Assembly (NCBI GenBank): GCA_003153575.1
Contig: PLZW01000012.1
Location: forward strand, 1 to 64,000
Source of the DNA: Acidimicrobiaceae bacterium
GTDB taxonomy: Bacteria; Actinomycetota; Acidimicrobiia; Acidimicrobiales; RAAP-2
Reading direction: 5' to 3'
DNA length: 64,000 nucleotides
The notes below the pieces were generated by a model. The model searched no databases. It had not been told where the DNA came from and saw only the letters and a list, made by a program, of their open reading frames with translations. The position numbers and the translations under genes are program-made. Positions 24,552 through 32,970 of the stretch are shown one piece after another (the stretch's first letter is position 1; every line of letters starts with the position of its first letter).

Positions 24552-26893
24552 TCAGCGGTCGAGCGTGGCGGGCAGGCGGTGCGCGGCGGGCAGCATCGGT
24601 GCCGCACGGTCGTCGATGGCGGCGAAATCCAGCTCTTCGGGGGGCGCCGGGAAGCTGATGGCGTAGCCCTGGGCCACGTCGCAGCCGGCGGTGGCCAGGA
24701 AGCCGAAGTGGTCGGACCGCTCGACGCCCTCGGCCACCACCCGCAGCCCGAGCGAGTGCCCGAGCTCGATCGACGACCGGATGATCGCCTCGTTCCGGCC
24801 GTCCACGCCGTCGATGCTGAGACGGGCGGTGAACATGCGGTCGATCTTCAGCTCGCCGACGGCCAGGTCGCTCAAGTAGGCCAGCGACGAGAAGCCGGTG
24901 CCGAAGTCGTCGATCGAGATGACCAGACCGGAATCGGAGAGCGTCTGGATGATCTCCTTGCAGCGGGCGAGATCGGCCATCACCGTGCTCTCGGTGATCT
25001 CGAGCACCAGAGCGTCGGGGCCGAGCCCGTGCCGGTCCAGCGCGGCGTGGATCTGGCCGGGGAGCCCGGAGTCGAGGAGGTTGGTCGTGGAGAGGTTGAC
25101 CGCCACCGCCACCGGGCGGCCGCCCCGGCGCCATTCGGCGCACTGGGCGATGGCGGTCTCGAGGACGAAGGTGGTCAGCGACCACATCAGGCCGCTCTCC
25201 TCGGCCAGCGGGATGAACTGGTCGGGAGGGATGAAGCCGAGGACCGGGTGCGACCAGCGCAGCAGGGCCTCGAGCGTCGTGACCTCACCCGACCGGAGGT
25301 CGACCTGCGGCTGGTAGTAGACGGTGAGCGCCTGGTCGGCGATCGCCGCCCGCAGGTCCTCCATCAGGTTGAGGCGGTCGGCGCCGTCGTCGAGGGCCGA
25401 CTCGTAGATGTCATAGGGGCTGTGGGCCGCTTTGGCCCGGTACATGGCCACGTCGGCGCACCGCATCAGCTCGGTGGCGTCACCGGCGTGCTGAGGGGCG
25501 AGGGCGATGCCGATGCTGGCTCCCACGTGGAGGCAGGAGCCCTCGACATCGAAGGGCGGCTCGATCTCGGTGGTGATGCGCTCGGCGATCGCCATGGCGA
25601 AGTCGACGTCGGCGCCGGTCAGCAGGACGGCGAACTCGTCGCCGCCGAGACGCACCACGACGTCGCTCGACCGGGTGACACTGGACAGGCGCGGCCCGAT
25701 GAGGCGGAGGAGGCCGTCGCCGGTGGGGTGGCCGAAGGAGTCGTTGATCTCCTTGAAGTGGTCGAGGTCGATCATGAGCAGCGCCAACGACTCGTCCGGC
25801 CTCCACGAGTCGCGGGGGGTGGCGAAGATGGCGTCGAGCTCGCGGGTCAAGAGGCGACGGTTGCCCAGGCCGGTCAGCTCGTCGGTGACGGCATGGTGGT
25901 GGTTGGCCCGGGTCAGGGCGTTGAGCTCCCCCCGGGACAGGCCGGCCCGCACGCCGACCAGGGCCAGGGTGGCGACGGTGAGGCCCAGGGCCACCGAGCT
26001 GATGTGCATCCAGTTGCCGACGAAGATGATGGTCACCGCTGACACGCCTGCCACCGCGGGGAGGACGAACCCGGGCGCATGGGCGTCGTCGTCGGACCGG
26101 CGGGCACCGACCCGCTGCCAGACGGTCAGCGAGAGCAGGAACAGCGCTGTCATCCAACTGGCGTCGAGGATGGTGCCCGACTGGTAGGAGTCGTTGGCGT
26201 TCTGGAACAGGTAGACGGTGTCCCCGATGGCCAGCACCAGGCACCCGGCGGCCAGGGTGACCAGTCGGACCGGCCACCCGGGCACGATGACGAGCGCCCC
26301 GACGGCGAAGGCCAGCAGGATGAGGTCGCCGACGGGGTAGGCGAGGTTGACGGCCACCGCGGCCGGAGATCCGCTGACCGAGTTGACGATGGTGTCGAAG
26401 ACGAAAGCGGCGCAGATGGCGGCCGCCCCCAGACCGGCGATGGCGCCGTCGAGCCAGTTGTTGGCCTTGAAGGAGCGCACCTCCCCGCGCATGATCAGCA
26501 TGATGCCGAGGTAGGCGAGCGGGTACATGATCAGGTAGAAGGCGTCGGCCAACGACGGGGTGGGGGGCGACGCCCCTCCTTGGGACTCGAGGGTGAAGAC
26601 GATGTCGCCGATGGCCCAGGCAGGAGGCCCAGCCCGAAGGCCAGGCCGACCGAGCGGCCGGGACGCCGCAGTAGGAACCGGGACAGGCACAGCAGCGCCA
26701 CCGTCACCTCGAACGCGTCCACGCTCCAGTTGTCGAGCCACGACCAGAACTGGCCGTGATGACGGAGCAGGAGGGTGGCGACGTAGGCGGCCAGCCACAT
26801 CCCGGCCACGAGATAGGCCACCACCACGGTCCGCGGCATACGCTCGTCGCGCACCGTCGTCGCGCGGCGGAGTGTGGGGGCAGACACGTGCAC
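24552..26893 (-). pseudogene. Membrane-bound GGDEF/EAL cyclic-di-GMP enzyme with one frameshift
   Basis: A cyclic-di-GMP protein of about 780 residues read in two frames. The first frame (GTG 26893 to about 26620) encodes the N-terminus and about two membrane segments up to RSVGLAFGLGLL; the second resumes with AWAIGDIVFTLESQGG and covers more membrane segments, a GGDEF domain (RLGGDEFAVLL, with the inhibitory RSSD site five residues before) and an EAL domain (EALLRW, DDFGTGFSS). Adding one G in the minus-strand run CTGCCTGG near 26620 restores LLAWAIG. Both catalytic signatures are intact, so the protein could make and degrade cyclic-di-GMP if the frameshift is an error. Confidence 0.85.
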
Positions 26894-26950
26894 CCTGGTG
26901 GTATCGGATGGCCAGCGGGAAACCTGAAGCCGTGGGCGGTCCCGGGTGGC

Positions 26951-27772
26951 TCAGAGGTCGTCGACGTAGCGATCGGTGCCCGGGACGGTCCGCCGGAACG
27001 GCGCGGCCAGGCGGAGCGTGGCGTCGCCGGCCGACTCGACGGCGTCGGTGTAGGCCCGGACCCGGTCGACCACGGAGGCCGGGTCCCCGTCCACGAACAG
27101 CAGCTGCACCATCCGGTCGGTCCCGCCGGGAGAGGATCCGAGGTCCATCGGGGCACCCTGGCTTCCGGCGTCGGGCACCGAGGGCACCCACGAGGCGGCG
27201 ATCTCGACGGGCGAGCCGTCGAGCAGGCCGGCGAGACGGGGTCCGTCGAGGGTGTCGTGCAGGTCCCGTCCGGTCCCCGATGCCGCGTCCCACCACAGGG
27301 CGAACAGCCCCTCGTAGCCCCGGTCGAGAGCCAGTTCGACCGGGACGGGATCGACGTCGCGGTAGGCGGTGTCCACGTAGTGGAAGGTCGAGGTGTGGAC
27401 ATGGGTGCGCTCCGCAAAGCCCCGTCCGTGGGCGTACAGGTCCCGGACCTGGTTGATCGACCACTCGGCGAAGTGCTCGTGGTGATGGCCCTGCTCCACC
27501 CAGTAGACGGCCATGTAGCTGCCGGCGTCGAGGGGCACGGCGACCGTGCTGTCGTCCGGCCAGCGCAGGTCCTTCAGTTGACGGGTGGCCACCCACCGGC
27601 TCCCGGCGAACAGCCATGGTCCGACCATGCACCCCCCGTAGAAGTGGTCCCGCTCGTACCAGCGGTTGTAGGCCTTCTCGTAGCCTGGATTGGGGTCCAC
27701 CAGGGTGAGGAGCATGCTCCCCACCCTGACCGGGTAGTCGTCGACCCCGCCGACCTCGAGTGGATTGTGCAC
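26951..27772 (-). CDS. Conserved hypothetical protein with ferredoxin-like (dimeric alpha/beta-barrel) features, 273 aa
   Basis: I recognise the pattern but not a function. The N-terminus MLLTLVDPNPGYEKAYNRWYERDHFYGGCMVGPWLFAGSRW resembles dimeric alpha/beta-barrel proteins of the EthD kind, where one module starts with a strand and a W-Y-E-x-D-H helix; a second similar module may start near MVQLLFVDGDPASVVDRVRAY. No signal peptide is present. GTG at 27772 is chosen because GGGGGAGGA precedes it. The divergent gene is an SDR and the spacer carries a CGAT microsatellite. It may work with the SDR and amidohydrolases on an unknown substrate. Confidence 0.6.
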   Translation of the reverse strand: MHNPLEVGGVDDYPVRVGSMLLTLVDPNPGYEKAYNRWYERDHFYGGCMVGPWLFAGSRWVATRQLKDLRWPDDSTVAVPLDAGSYMAVYWVEQGHHHEHFAEWSINQVRDLYAHGRGFAERTHVHTSTFHYVDTAYRDVDPVPVELALDRGYEGLFALWWDAASGTGRDLHDTLDGPRLAGLLDGSPVEIAASWVPSVPDAGSQGAPMDLGSSPGGTDRMVQLLFVDGDPASVVDRVRAYTDAVESAGDATLRLAAPFRRTVPGTDRYVDDL

Positions 27773-27820
27773 GTCGGTCCTCCCCCTGTGGTGCTGCATC
27801 GTGGGTGCCCACGCTAGACA

Positions 27821-27848
27821 CGATCGATCGATCGATCGATCGACCGAC
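27821..27848. repeat. CGAT tetranucleotide microsatellite
   Basis: Five perfect copies of CGAT (27821-27840) are followed by two CGAC copies. It lies 49 bases upstream of the dimeric-barrel gene in a 213-base divergent spacer, where a change in copy number could alter promoter spacing. Confidence 0.9.
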
Positions 27849-27985
27849 CCGGGCACGGACGACGGCTCCGTCCCGGCCGATGCCGGCCGTCCACCCGGAC
27901 ACCCCCGTCGGCAGGGCGGGTGACCGTGTGCCAGCATGATCGGACAGTGGTCGGGGTGTGCCCCGACGGGACCCCGGGGAGCGAC

Positions 27986-28867
27986 GTGGACGATCTGTCG
28001 GGCAAGGTGGCGGTGGTGACCGGGGGGGCGGCCGGCATCGGGCGGGGGATCGTGGGTGCCCTGCTCGACGAAGGGGCCAGGGTCGTCGTCGCCGACATCG
28101 AGGCGCCGGTGCTGGAGCGCACGGTCGCCGAACTGTCCGACCGCGGCGAGGTCCATGGCGTGGTGACCGACGTGTCCGATGCGGCCTCGCTCGAGTCGCT
28201 GGCCGACACCGTGTACGACCGGTTCGGGGCGTGCCACGTCCTGTGGAACAACGCCGGGGTCACGTCGGGCGGGGGTGGCAACCCGTGGGAGCAGGAGGCC
28301 AACGACTGGCGCTGGTGCTTCGGGGTCAACGTGTTCGGGACGGCCAACGGCGTCCTGGCCTTCGTCCCCCGCATGGTGGCTGCGGGCGAGCCCGGTGTCG
28401 TCGTGACCACGTCGTCGGGCGACGGCGGCATCGCCCCGGTGCCCTACGCCTCGGTCTACGCCTCGTCCAAGGCGGCCATCAGCTGCTTCACCGAGGCCCT
28501 GGCCCACCAGTTCCTGGCCCAGGGGACCAAACTGCGGGCCGCCGTCTTCTATCCGTCGGGCGGCCTGCTCGAGACCGGCCTGTGGGAGGCCCAGCGCAAC
28601 CGCCCCACCGAGCTGGCACGCGTCAGGCCCCGCCCTCCGGCTCCGGGGACCACCTTCGCCGAGTTCAAGGCGGCCCTGGCCGCCGCCGGGCGACCCACCG
28701 ACCTGGTCGACCTCGACGAACTCGGGCGCTTCGCCGTCCAGGGTGTGAAGGACGGGAAGTTCGTCATCGGCCACAACCTCGACGCCGCCGGGCAGCTGCT
28801 GCACGCCCGGGCCGACGCCATCGCCAAGGGCGAGCTGCCGCCCTCCGCCCTCGAGGGCTTGGGGTGA
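27986..28867 (+). CDS. Short-chain dehydrogenase/reductase, 293 aa
   Basis: A classical SDR. The cofactor motif is TGGAAGIG near residue 13, the NNAG motif is WNNAGVT, the catalytic serine lies in VTTSSGDGG and YASSK carries the tyrosine and lysine. The C-terminal 60 residues (TFAEFKAALAAAGRPTDLVDLDELGRFAVQGVKDGKFVIGHN) extend beyond a minimal SDR, as seen in a group common in mycobacteria and related actinobacteria. GTG at 27986 follows GGGGA. Fifty bases separate it from the downstream amidohydrolase, so they may form an operon. Substrate unknown. Confidence 0.86.
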   Translation: MDDLSGKVAVVTGGAAGIGRGIVGALLDEGARVVVADIEAPVLERTVAELSDRGEVHGVVTDVSDAASLESLADTVYDRFGACHVLWNNAGVTSGGGGNPWEQEANDWRWCFGVNVFGTANGVLAFVPRMVAAGEPGVVVTTSSGDGGIAPVPYASVYASSKAAISCFTEALAHQFLAQGTKLRAAVFYPSGGLLETGLWEAQRNRPTELARVRPRPPAPGTTFAEFKAALAAAGRPTDLVDLDELGRFAVQGVKDGKFVIGHNLDAAGQLLHARADAIAKGELPPSALEGLG

Positions 28868-28917
28868 CCACCTGTGTGGGCGCCCCGGTGCCCGAGCCGA
28901 CGAACTGAGGGGACACC

Positions 28918-30159
28918 TTGACCATCGAGCTCACCCCCGACTACCGCTACACCGTCATCTCGGCCGACGCCCACGCCGGCGGTGACATCCCCGAGTACCG
29001 GGCGTACCTGGCGTCTGCGTGGCACGACGAGTTCGACGCCTGGGCCGCGTCGTACGTCAACCCCTACGCCGACCTCCTGGCCCCGACGGCCTACCGGAGC
29101 TGGGACTCGGATCGCCGGCTGGCCGAGAACGAGGCCGACGGCATCGCCGGCGAGGTCATCTTCCCCAACACCGTGCCCCCCTTCTTCGAAGAGGGCAGCC
29201 TCCTGGCCCTGCCGCCGGGACCCGAGGACTACGACCGCCGCTGGGCCGGGCTGCAGGCCCACAACCGCTGGCTGGCCGACTTCTGCGCCAAGGTGCCGGG
29301 ACGGCGCGCCGGGGTGGCCCAGATCTTCGCCAACGACATCGGCGACGCGGTGGCCGAGGTCCGGTGGGCGGCCGCCAACATCCGGCCCTCGGGCGGGATC
29401 CTCCTGCCCCCCGTCGCCCCCGGCTCGGGACTGCCCGGACTGTGGGAGTCGTACTACGAGCCGCTGTGGGAGGTCTGCGAGGAGCTCGGCATGGTGGTCA
29501 ACATCCACGGTGGCGGCGGCCTGCCCGACTACGGCGAGGCCGAGGTGGCCCGGGCCATCATGTTGGTCGAGCTGCCCTGGTTCTCCCACCGCTCGGCGTG
29601 GCACCTGATCCTGGCCGGGGTGCTCGAGCGTCACCCCGGCCTCCATGTGGTGCTCACCGAACAGGGCCTCGGATGGCTGCCCCGGGGCCTGGAGACACTC
29701 GACTGGTTCTACGGGCGGATGACGATGGGCGGGGCGGCCGAGGCCGACTTCTTCGGCGCCGCGGCCAAGGGGATGTCGATGACGCCGTCGGCGTACTTCG
29801 CCCGGAACTTCTCGGTCGGGGCGAGCTTCCTGCGGGCCAGCGAGTCGGCCGTCCGCCATCAGGTGGGCGTCGAGCGCATCATGTGGGGCTCGGACTATCC
29901 CCATTCCGAGGGCTCCTATCCCTACAGCCTCACCGCACTACGGGCCGCGTTCGGCACGTGCGACCCGGCCGAGACCCGTCAGATGCTCGAGGACAATGTC
30001 GCCCGCGTCTACGGGTTCGACCTCGGTGCTCTGCGGGTGGTGGGGGACCGGATCGGCCCGACCGTGGCCGAGGTGGCCACGCCGTTGGCCGTCGAGGACT
30101 ACCCGACCGACTCCACCTGCAACGCCTTCGACCGTCACCAGGTACTCCGCTCCTGGTGA
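28918..30159 (+). CDS. Amidohydrolase-2 (COG2159) family protein, 413 aa
   Basis: A metal-dependent hydrolase or decarboxylase of the amidohydrolase-2 family (relatives include ACMSD and gamma-resorcylate decarboxylase). The first metal motif is SADAHAGG, so one histidine of the usual HxH is missing; other family blocks are NIHGGGG, VVLTEQGLGWLP and IMWGSDYPHSEGSYP with the final aspartate. TTG at 28918 is the start, with GAGGGG upstream. A paralogue lies tail-to-tail 15 bases downstream on the opposite strand. The reaction could be hydrolysis or non-oxidative decarboxylation. Confidence 0.85.
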   Translation: MTIELTPDYRYTVISADAHAGGDIPEYRAYLASAWHDEFDAWAASYVNPYADLLAPTAYRSWDSDRRLAENEADGIAGEVIFPNTVPPFFEEGSLLALPPGPEDYDRRWAGLQAHNRWLADFCAKVPGRRAGVAQIFANDIGDAVAEVRWAAANIRPSGGILLPPVAPGSGLPGLWESYYEPLWEVCEELGMVVNIHGGGGLPDYGEAEVARAIMLVELPWFSHRSAWHLILAGVLERHPGLHVVLTEQGLGWLPRGLETLDWFYGRMTMGGAAEADFFGAAAKGMSMTPSAYFARNFSVGASFLRASESAVRHQVGVERIMWGSDYPHSEGSYPYSLTALRAAFGTCDPAETRQMLEDNVARVYGFDLGALRVVGDRIGPTVAEVATPLAVEDYPTDSTCNAFDRHQVLRSW

Positions 30160-30174
30160 CGGTGGAGCACCCGG

Positions 30175-31452
30175 TCAGCCGGGTGGCTGCACCCCGTACT
30201 CGGCCTTCCACCACCTGGCCCCGGCGCGCTCCGCCGGATCGCTGCGCAGGATCGGATCCTGGCCGAGCAGGTCGGGCGAGGGGCCGATGCGGCGGGCGAT
30301 GGGACGGAGGTCGTCGAGGTCGAAGCCGTAGACCTTGGCTGCCGTCAGGCCGAGCAGGTCGGCGGTGTCGTCGACCGGTACGTGGGCGAAGTCGGCCTGC
30401 AGTTTGGCCAACGTGTGGGGCCAGGTCCCCTCGGGGTGCGGGTAGTCGGTGCCCCACATCACCACGTCGGTGCCGATGATGTAGCGACGCCGGATCTCCT
30501 CCCGGGACATGGTGGACGCCCCGATGAAGATGTTGGTGCCGAAGTAGTCCGACGGCAGCTTGGAGATCTTGCCCTGCAACATGGCGGCCAGCTTCTTGGT
30601 GGTGTGACCGCCACCCATGTACTGGTCCCACTTCCACATCATGTCGGGGGCCCAGTAGGCGGCCGCCTCGGTGACGACGAATTTGAGGTCCGGGAAGCGC
30701 TCGAACGCCCCGCCGAACAACAGGTGCCAGGCCGGTCGCACCGCCCACCACACCACTTCGGCCAGGTAGACGCCGGTATGGTCGCCGTACTCCTCCATCG
30801 GGGCCTCGCCCGAGTGGGTGTGGACCGGGAGCCCGGCCTCGGCGCAGGCCGCCCACACCGGGTCGTAGACGGCGTCGTTGTAGGGCGTGCGGGCCCGCCA
30901 CATGGTCGGGATCATGATCCCCCGGATGCCCGGTTGGGAAGCCACCCACCCGATCTCCTCGACGGCGCGGCCGATGTCGTGGGTGATGGGCACCAGCGCG
31001 ATCCCGCCCCGGCGATGGGGGGAGTGGGCGCACATCTCGGCCAGGAACCGGTTGTGGGCGTGGGCCCCGGCGAAGGCCAGCTCGGGGTCCTCGATGGCCC
31101 CGGCGAACAGGCCGGCGCCGAACGGCGGCGAGGCCATGCCGGTCACCGCGTCGGCGTCGGCGAAGAGCACGTCGGCGGCCACGCCGTCGGCGTCCAGCTC
31201 CTTGTCCCGGATGACCGGGTCGAAAGCGCCTTTCAGACCCTCCTCGTTGCCCTTCTCCCACCCCATGATGTAGTCGTAGTTGAAGGCGAGGGCCTCCTCC
31301 CGGTGGGCCGTACGCTCGGCCATGTACTCCTCGAAGGCCGGGTGGTACCTGGACTCGAGATACGGGCGGTAGTCCTCGCAGGCCAGCCCGGAGTGGCCGT
31401 CGGCCGAGATGACCACGTAGCGGTCGGAGCCGGTGGCCGGCACGTCGTTCAT
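30175..31452 (-). CDS. Amidohydrolase-2 (COG2159) family protein, 425 aa
   Basis: A second amidohydrolase-2 member, paralogous to the one at 28918. Shared blocks are VISADGHSGL at the N-terminus, PVHTHSGEAPMEEYG, FVVTEAAAYWAPDMMWKWD and VVMWGTDYPHPEGTWP. A long helical segment (YHPAFEEYMAERTAHREEALAFNYDYIMGW) follows the first motif. ATG at 31452 overlaps the stop of the acetoacetate-decarboxylase-family gene (ATGA), so the two are translationally coupled and probably act in the same pathway. The substrate is unknown; the coupling hints at a keto-acid or decarboxylation step. Confidence 0.86.
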   Translation of the reverse strand: MNDVPATGSDRYVVISADGHSGLACEDYRPYLESRYHPAFEEYMAERTAHREEALAFNYDYIMGWEKGNEEGLKGAFDPVIRDKELDADGVAADVLFADADAVTGMASPPFGAGLFAGAIEDPELAFAGAHAHNRFLAEMCAHSPHRRGGIALVPITHDIGRAVEEIGWVASQPGIRGIMIPTMWRARTPYNDAVYDPVWAACAEAGLPVHTHSGEAPMEEYGDHTGVYLAEVVWWAVRPAWHLLFGGAFERFPDLKFVVTEAAAYWAPDMMWKWDQYMGGGHTTKKLAAMLQGKISKLPSDYFGTNIFIGASTMSREEIRRRYIIGTDVVMWGTDYPHPEGTWPHTLAKLQADFAHVPVDDTADLLGLTAAKVYGFDLDDLRPIARRIGPSPDLLGQDPILRSDPAERAGARWWKAEYGVQPPG

Positions 31453-32228
31453 CGGGAGGCCCCCAGGACGCTCAAGTCGTCGTAGCGCTGGTGCTGGAAA
31501 GGGACGAGCCACGCAGCCGGCACCCGACCGACGATCTCGCCGACTTGCGACGACGAGAGCTCGGCGTACTCGAACGACAGGACCTTGCCCATCGGGAAGT
31601 CGGCGATCGGGTCGAGCGGCGCGTCCAGGAGCTTGCACTCGCCGGTCACCGGGCGCACCACCCGGGCGGTCTCGTGGCGGCGGCAGTACACGAGCGCAGG
31701 GTCGGCCTCGAGCCCGGCTCCGGACGGGTCGGGCAGGAGCTTGAAGTAGAAGTCGAGCTTGTCGATCTCGTAGCCGGGCTGCTCGGGCCCGAGCGTCCCC
31801 GACACCTCGGCGATCGTCGACCCCATGCGCGCCACCCGGGCCGTCAGGGTGTCGCCTTCGGTGGCGAGGTCGAGCTGGGCGATCTTCTTGGGCTCCCCGA
31901 ACGTCTCGCGTCCACCGGTGGTGGCCTGCTCGGTGCTCATGGGCATGAACAACGCGTACTCGCCCTCGACGTCACCGTGGCGGGCCCGCACCCCGAACCA
32001 GCCGGCGCCGAAGGTGGGCAATCCGGTCCCCATGTCGACCACCGCGATGCGGAGTCGGGCGGTGGCGGCCGACGGCTCGAGCGGCCGGGGCAGGACCTGG
32101 GCGATGGCGTCCGGGTCGGTCTCGAAGATGACCGTCACCGCCTTCGACCAGATCGGGCTCCTGGTGGCCTCGACCTCCCGGTTCGACACCTGCCCCGGCA
32201 GTCGTGCCCCGTAACGGATCTCCCGCAT
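31449..32228 (-). CDS. Acetoacetate decarboxylase (ADC) family protein, 259 aa
   Basis: A member of the acetoacetate decarboxylase fold family. The Schiff-base lysine pair K114-K115 is present in RETFGEPKKIAQ, matching the E/F-P-K-K signature, and IDKLDFYFKLLPDPSG and KVLSFEYAELSSSQ fit the rest of the fold. It may decarboxylate a beta-keto acid, though many family members catalyse other imine chemistry. ATG at 32228 follows AAGGAG. It begins a coupled pair with the amidohydrolase; panD lies 87 bases upstream but is separated by a strong hairpin. Confidence 0.85.
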   Translation of the reverse strand: MREIRYGARLPGQVSNREVEATRSPIWSKAVTVIFETDPDAIAQVLPRPLEPSAATARLRIAVVDMGTGLPTFGAGWFGVRARHGDVEGEYALFMPMSTEQATTGGRETFGEPKKIAQLDLATEGDTLTARVARMGSTIAEVSGTLGPEQPGYEIDKLDFYFKLLPDPSGAGLEADPALVYCRRHETARVVRPVTGECKLLDAPLDPIADFPMGKVLSFEYAELSSSQVGEIVGRVPAAWLVPFQHQRYDDLSVLGASR

Positions 32229-32248
32229 GGCCGCTCCTTCCCCATCCC

Positions 32249-32270
32249 CCGGCGGCCGTCCGGCCGCCGG
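32249..32270 (-). terminator. Hairpin terminator after panD
   Basis: Nine perfect base pairs, CCGGCGGCC (32249-32257) with GGCCGCCGG (32262-32270), close a four-base loop GTCC. It lies 46 bases downstream of the panD stop and 21 bases before the ADC-family start. Confidence 0.7.
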
Positions 32271-32315
32271 TCCAAGTGTGGCACGCAGGGAGGTCGCCCG
32301 CCGGTGGAGCGGGAG

Positions 32316-32666
32316 TCAGTCGAGGGCGATCGCCGCGTTCTTCTCGTCGACGTGGACCACCCGGGGCCGGTGGTCGGCGAGCTCGTCCGATTCGAAGTCG
32401 GCGTAGGTGAGGAGGATGACGGTGTCGCCCACGTGGACCAGCCGTGCGGCGGCGCCGTTCAGGCAGATCTCGCGGGGATCGCCGACGATGGCGTAGGTCT
32501 CGAACCGGGCCCCGTTGTCGACATCGAGCACGGTGACCTGCTCGTGCTCCAGGATGTCGGCCGCGGCGAGCAGCGCCGGGTCGATGCTGATCGAGCCGAT
32601 GTAGTTGAGGTCGGCCGCGGTGACCGTGGCCCGGTGGATCTTGGACTTGAGCATCCTGCGCCGCAT
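32316..32666 (-). CDS. panD: Aspartate 1-decarboxylase PanD, 116 aa
   Basis: The pyruvoyl-dependent enzyme that decarboxylates L-aspartate to beta-alanine for pantothenate and coenzyme A synthesis. The self-cleavage site Gly24-Ser25 is in NYIGSISID, and the first block [18 protein letters not shown] and the later [22 protein letters not shown] are diagnostic. Length is normal for the proenzyme. The start is ATG 32666 or the in-frame ATG 32654, which matches the common [12 protein letters not shown] N-terminus. No other pantothenate gene is adjacent. Confidence 0.95.
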   Translation of the reverse strand: MRRRMLKSKIHRATVTAADLNYIGSISIDPALLAAADILEHEQVTVLDVDNGARFETYAIVGDPREICLNGAAARLVHVGDTVILLTYADFESDELADHRPRVVHVDEKNAAIALD

Positions 32667-32970
32667 CCCTACAGGCTACCGAACCGACGCGTCCCGATCG
32701 ACGGCCGGGCGCCGGCGGGGCGGTCCATCGACCGAGATAGTCCCGCAAACCATGATCCGATAGGCCGGCTGGTACGTAGACCAGGTGGTGGGCGCAAACC
32801 CGGAGGCGGAGGCGGCAGGCCCGGCCCGCACCCACGGGCCCGCCGCCTCCGGGGTCCGCCCGCCGTGCACCCGTGCCTCGGCGACGTCGGGACATTCGCC
32901 CCTACCGTTCCATCCGGCCTTCCCGCACGATGGTGGGACCGGCGTGTGCCGGCACGCACGGGAGGTCGCC
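32667..32970. other. 304-bp divergent spacer, no gene seen
   Basis: The spacer between panD and the phosphoribosyltransferase fusion gene has open frames on both strands, but none has a ribosome site or a family resemblance. Promoters for both genes should lie here; I see no clear -35/-10 pair and no strong inverted repeat. Confidence 0.6.

Noticed and set aside
24552-27902. A 1116-codon open frame ending in GGDEF/EAL
   Set aside because: Its first 400 codons overlap the dimeric-barrel gene in another frame and have no family content; the real N-terminus is in the frame starting at 26893.
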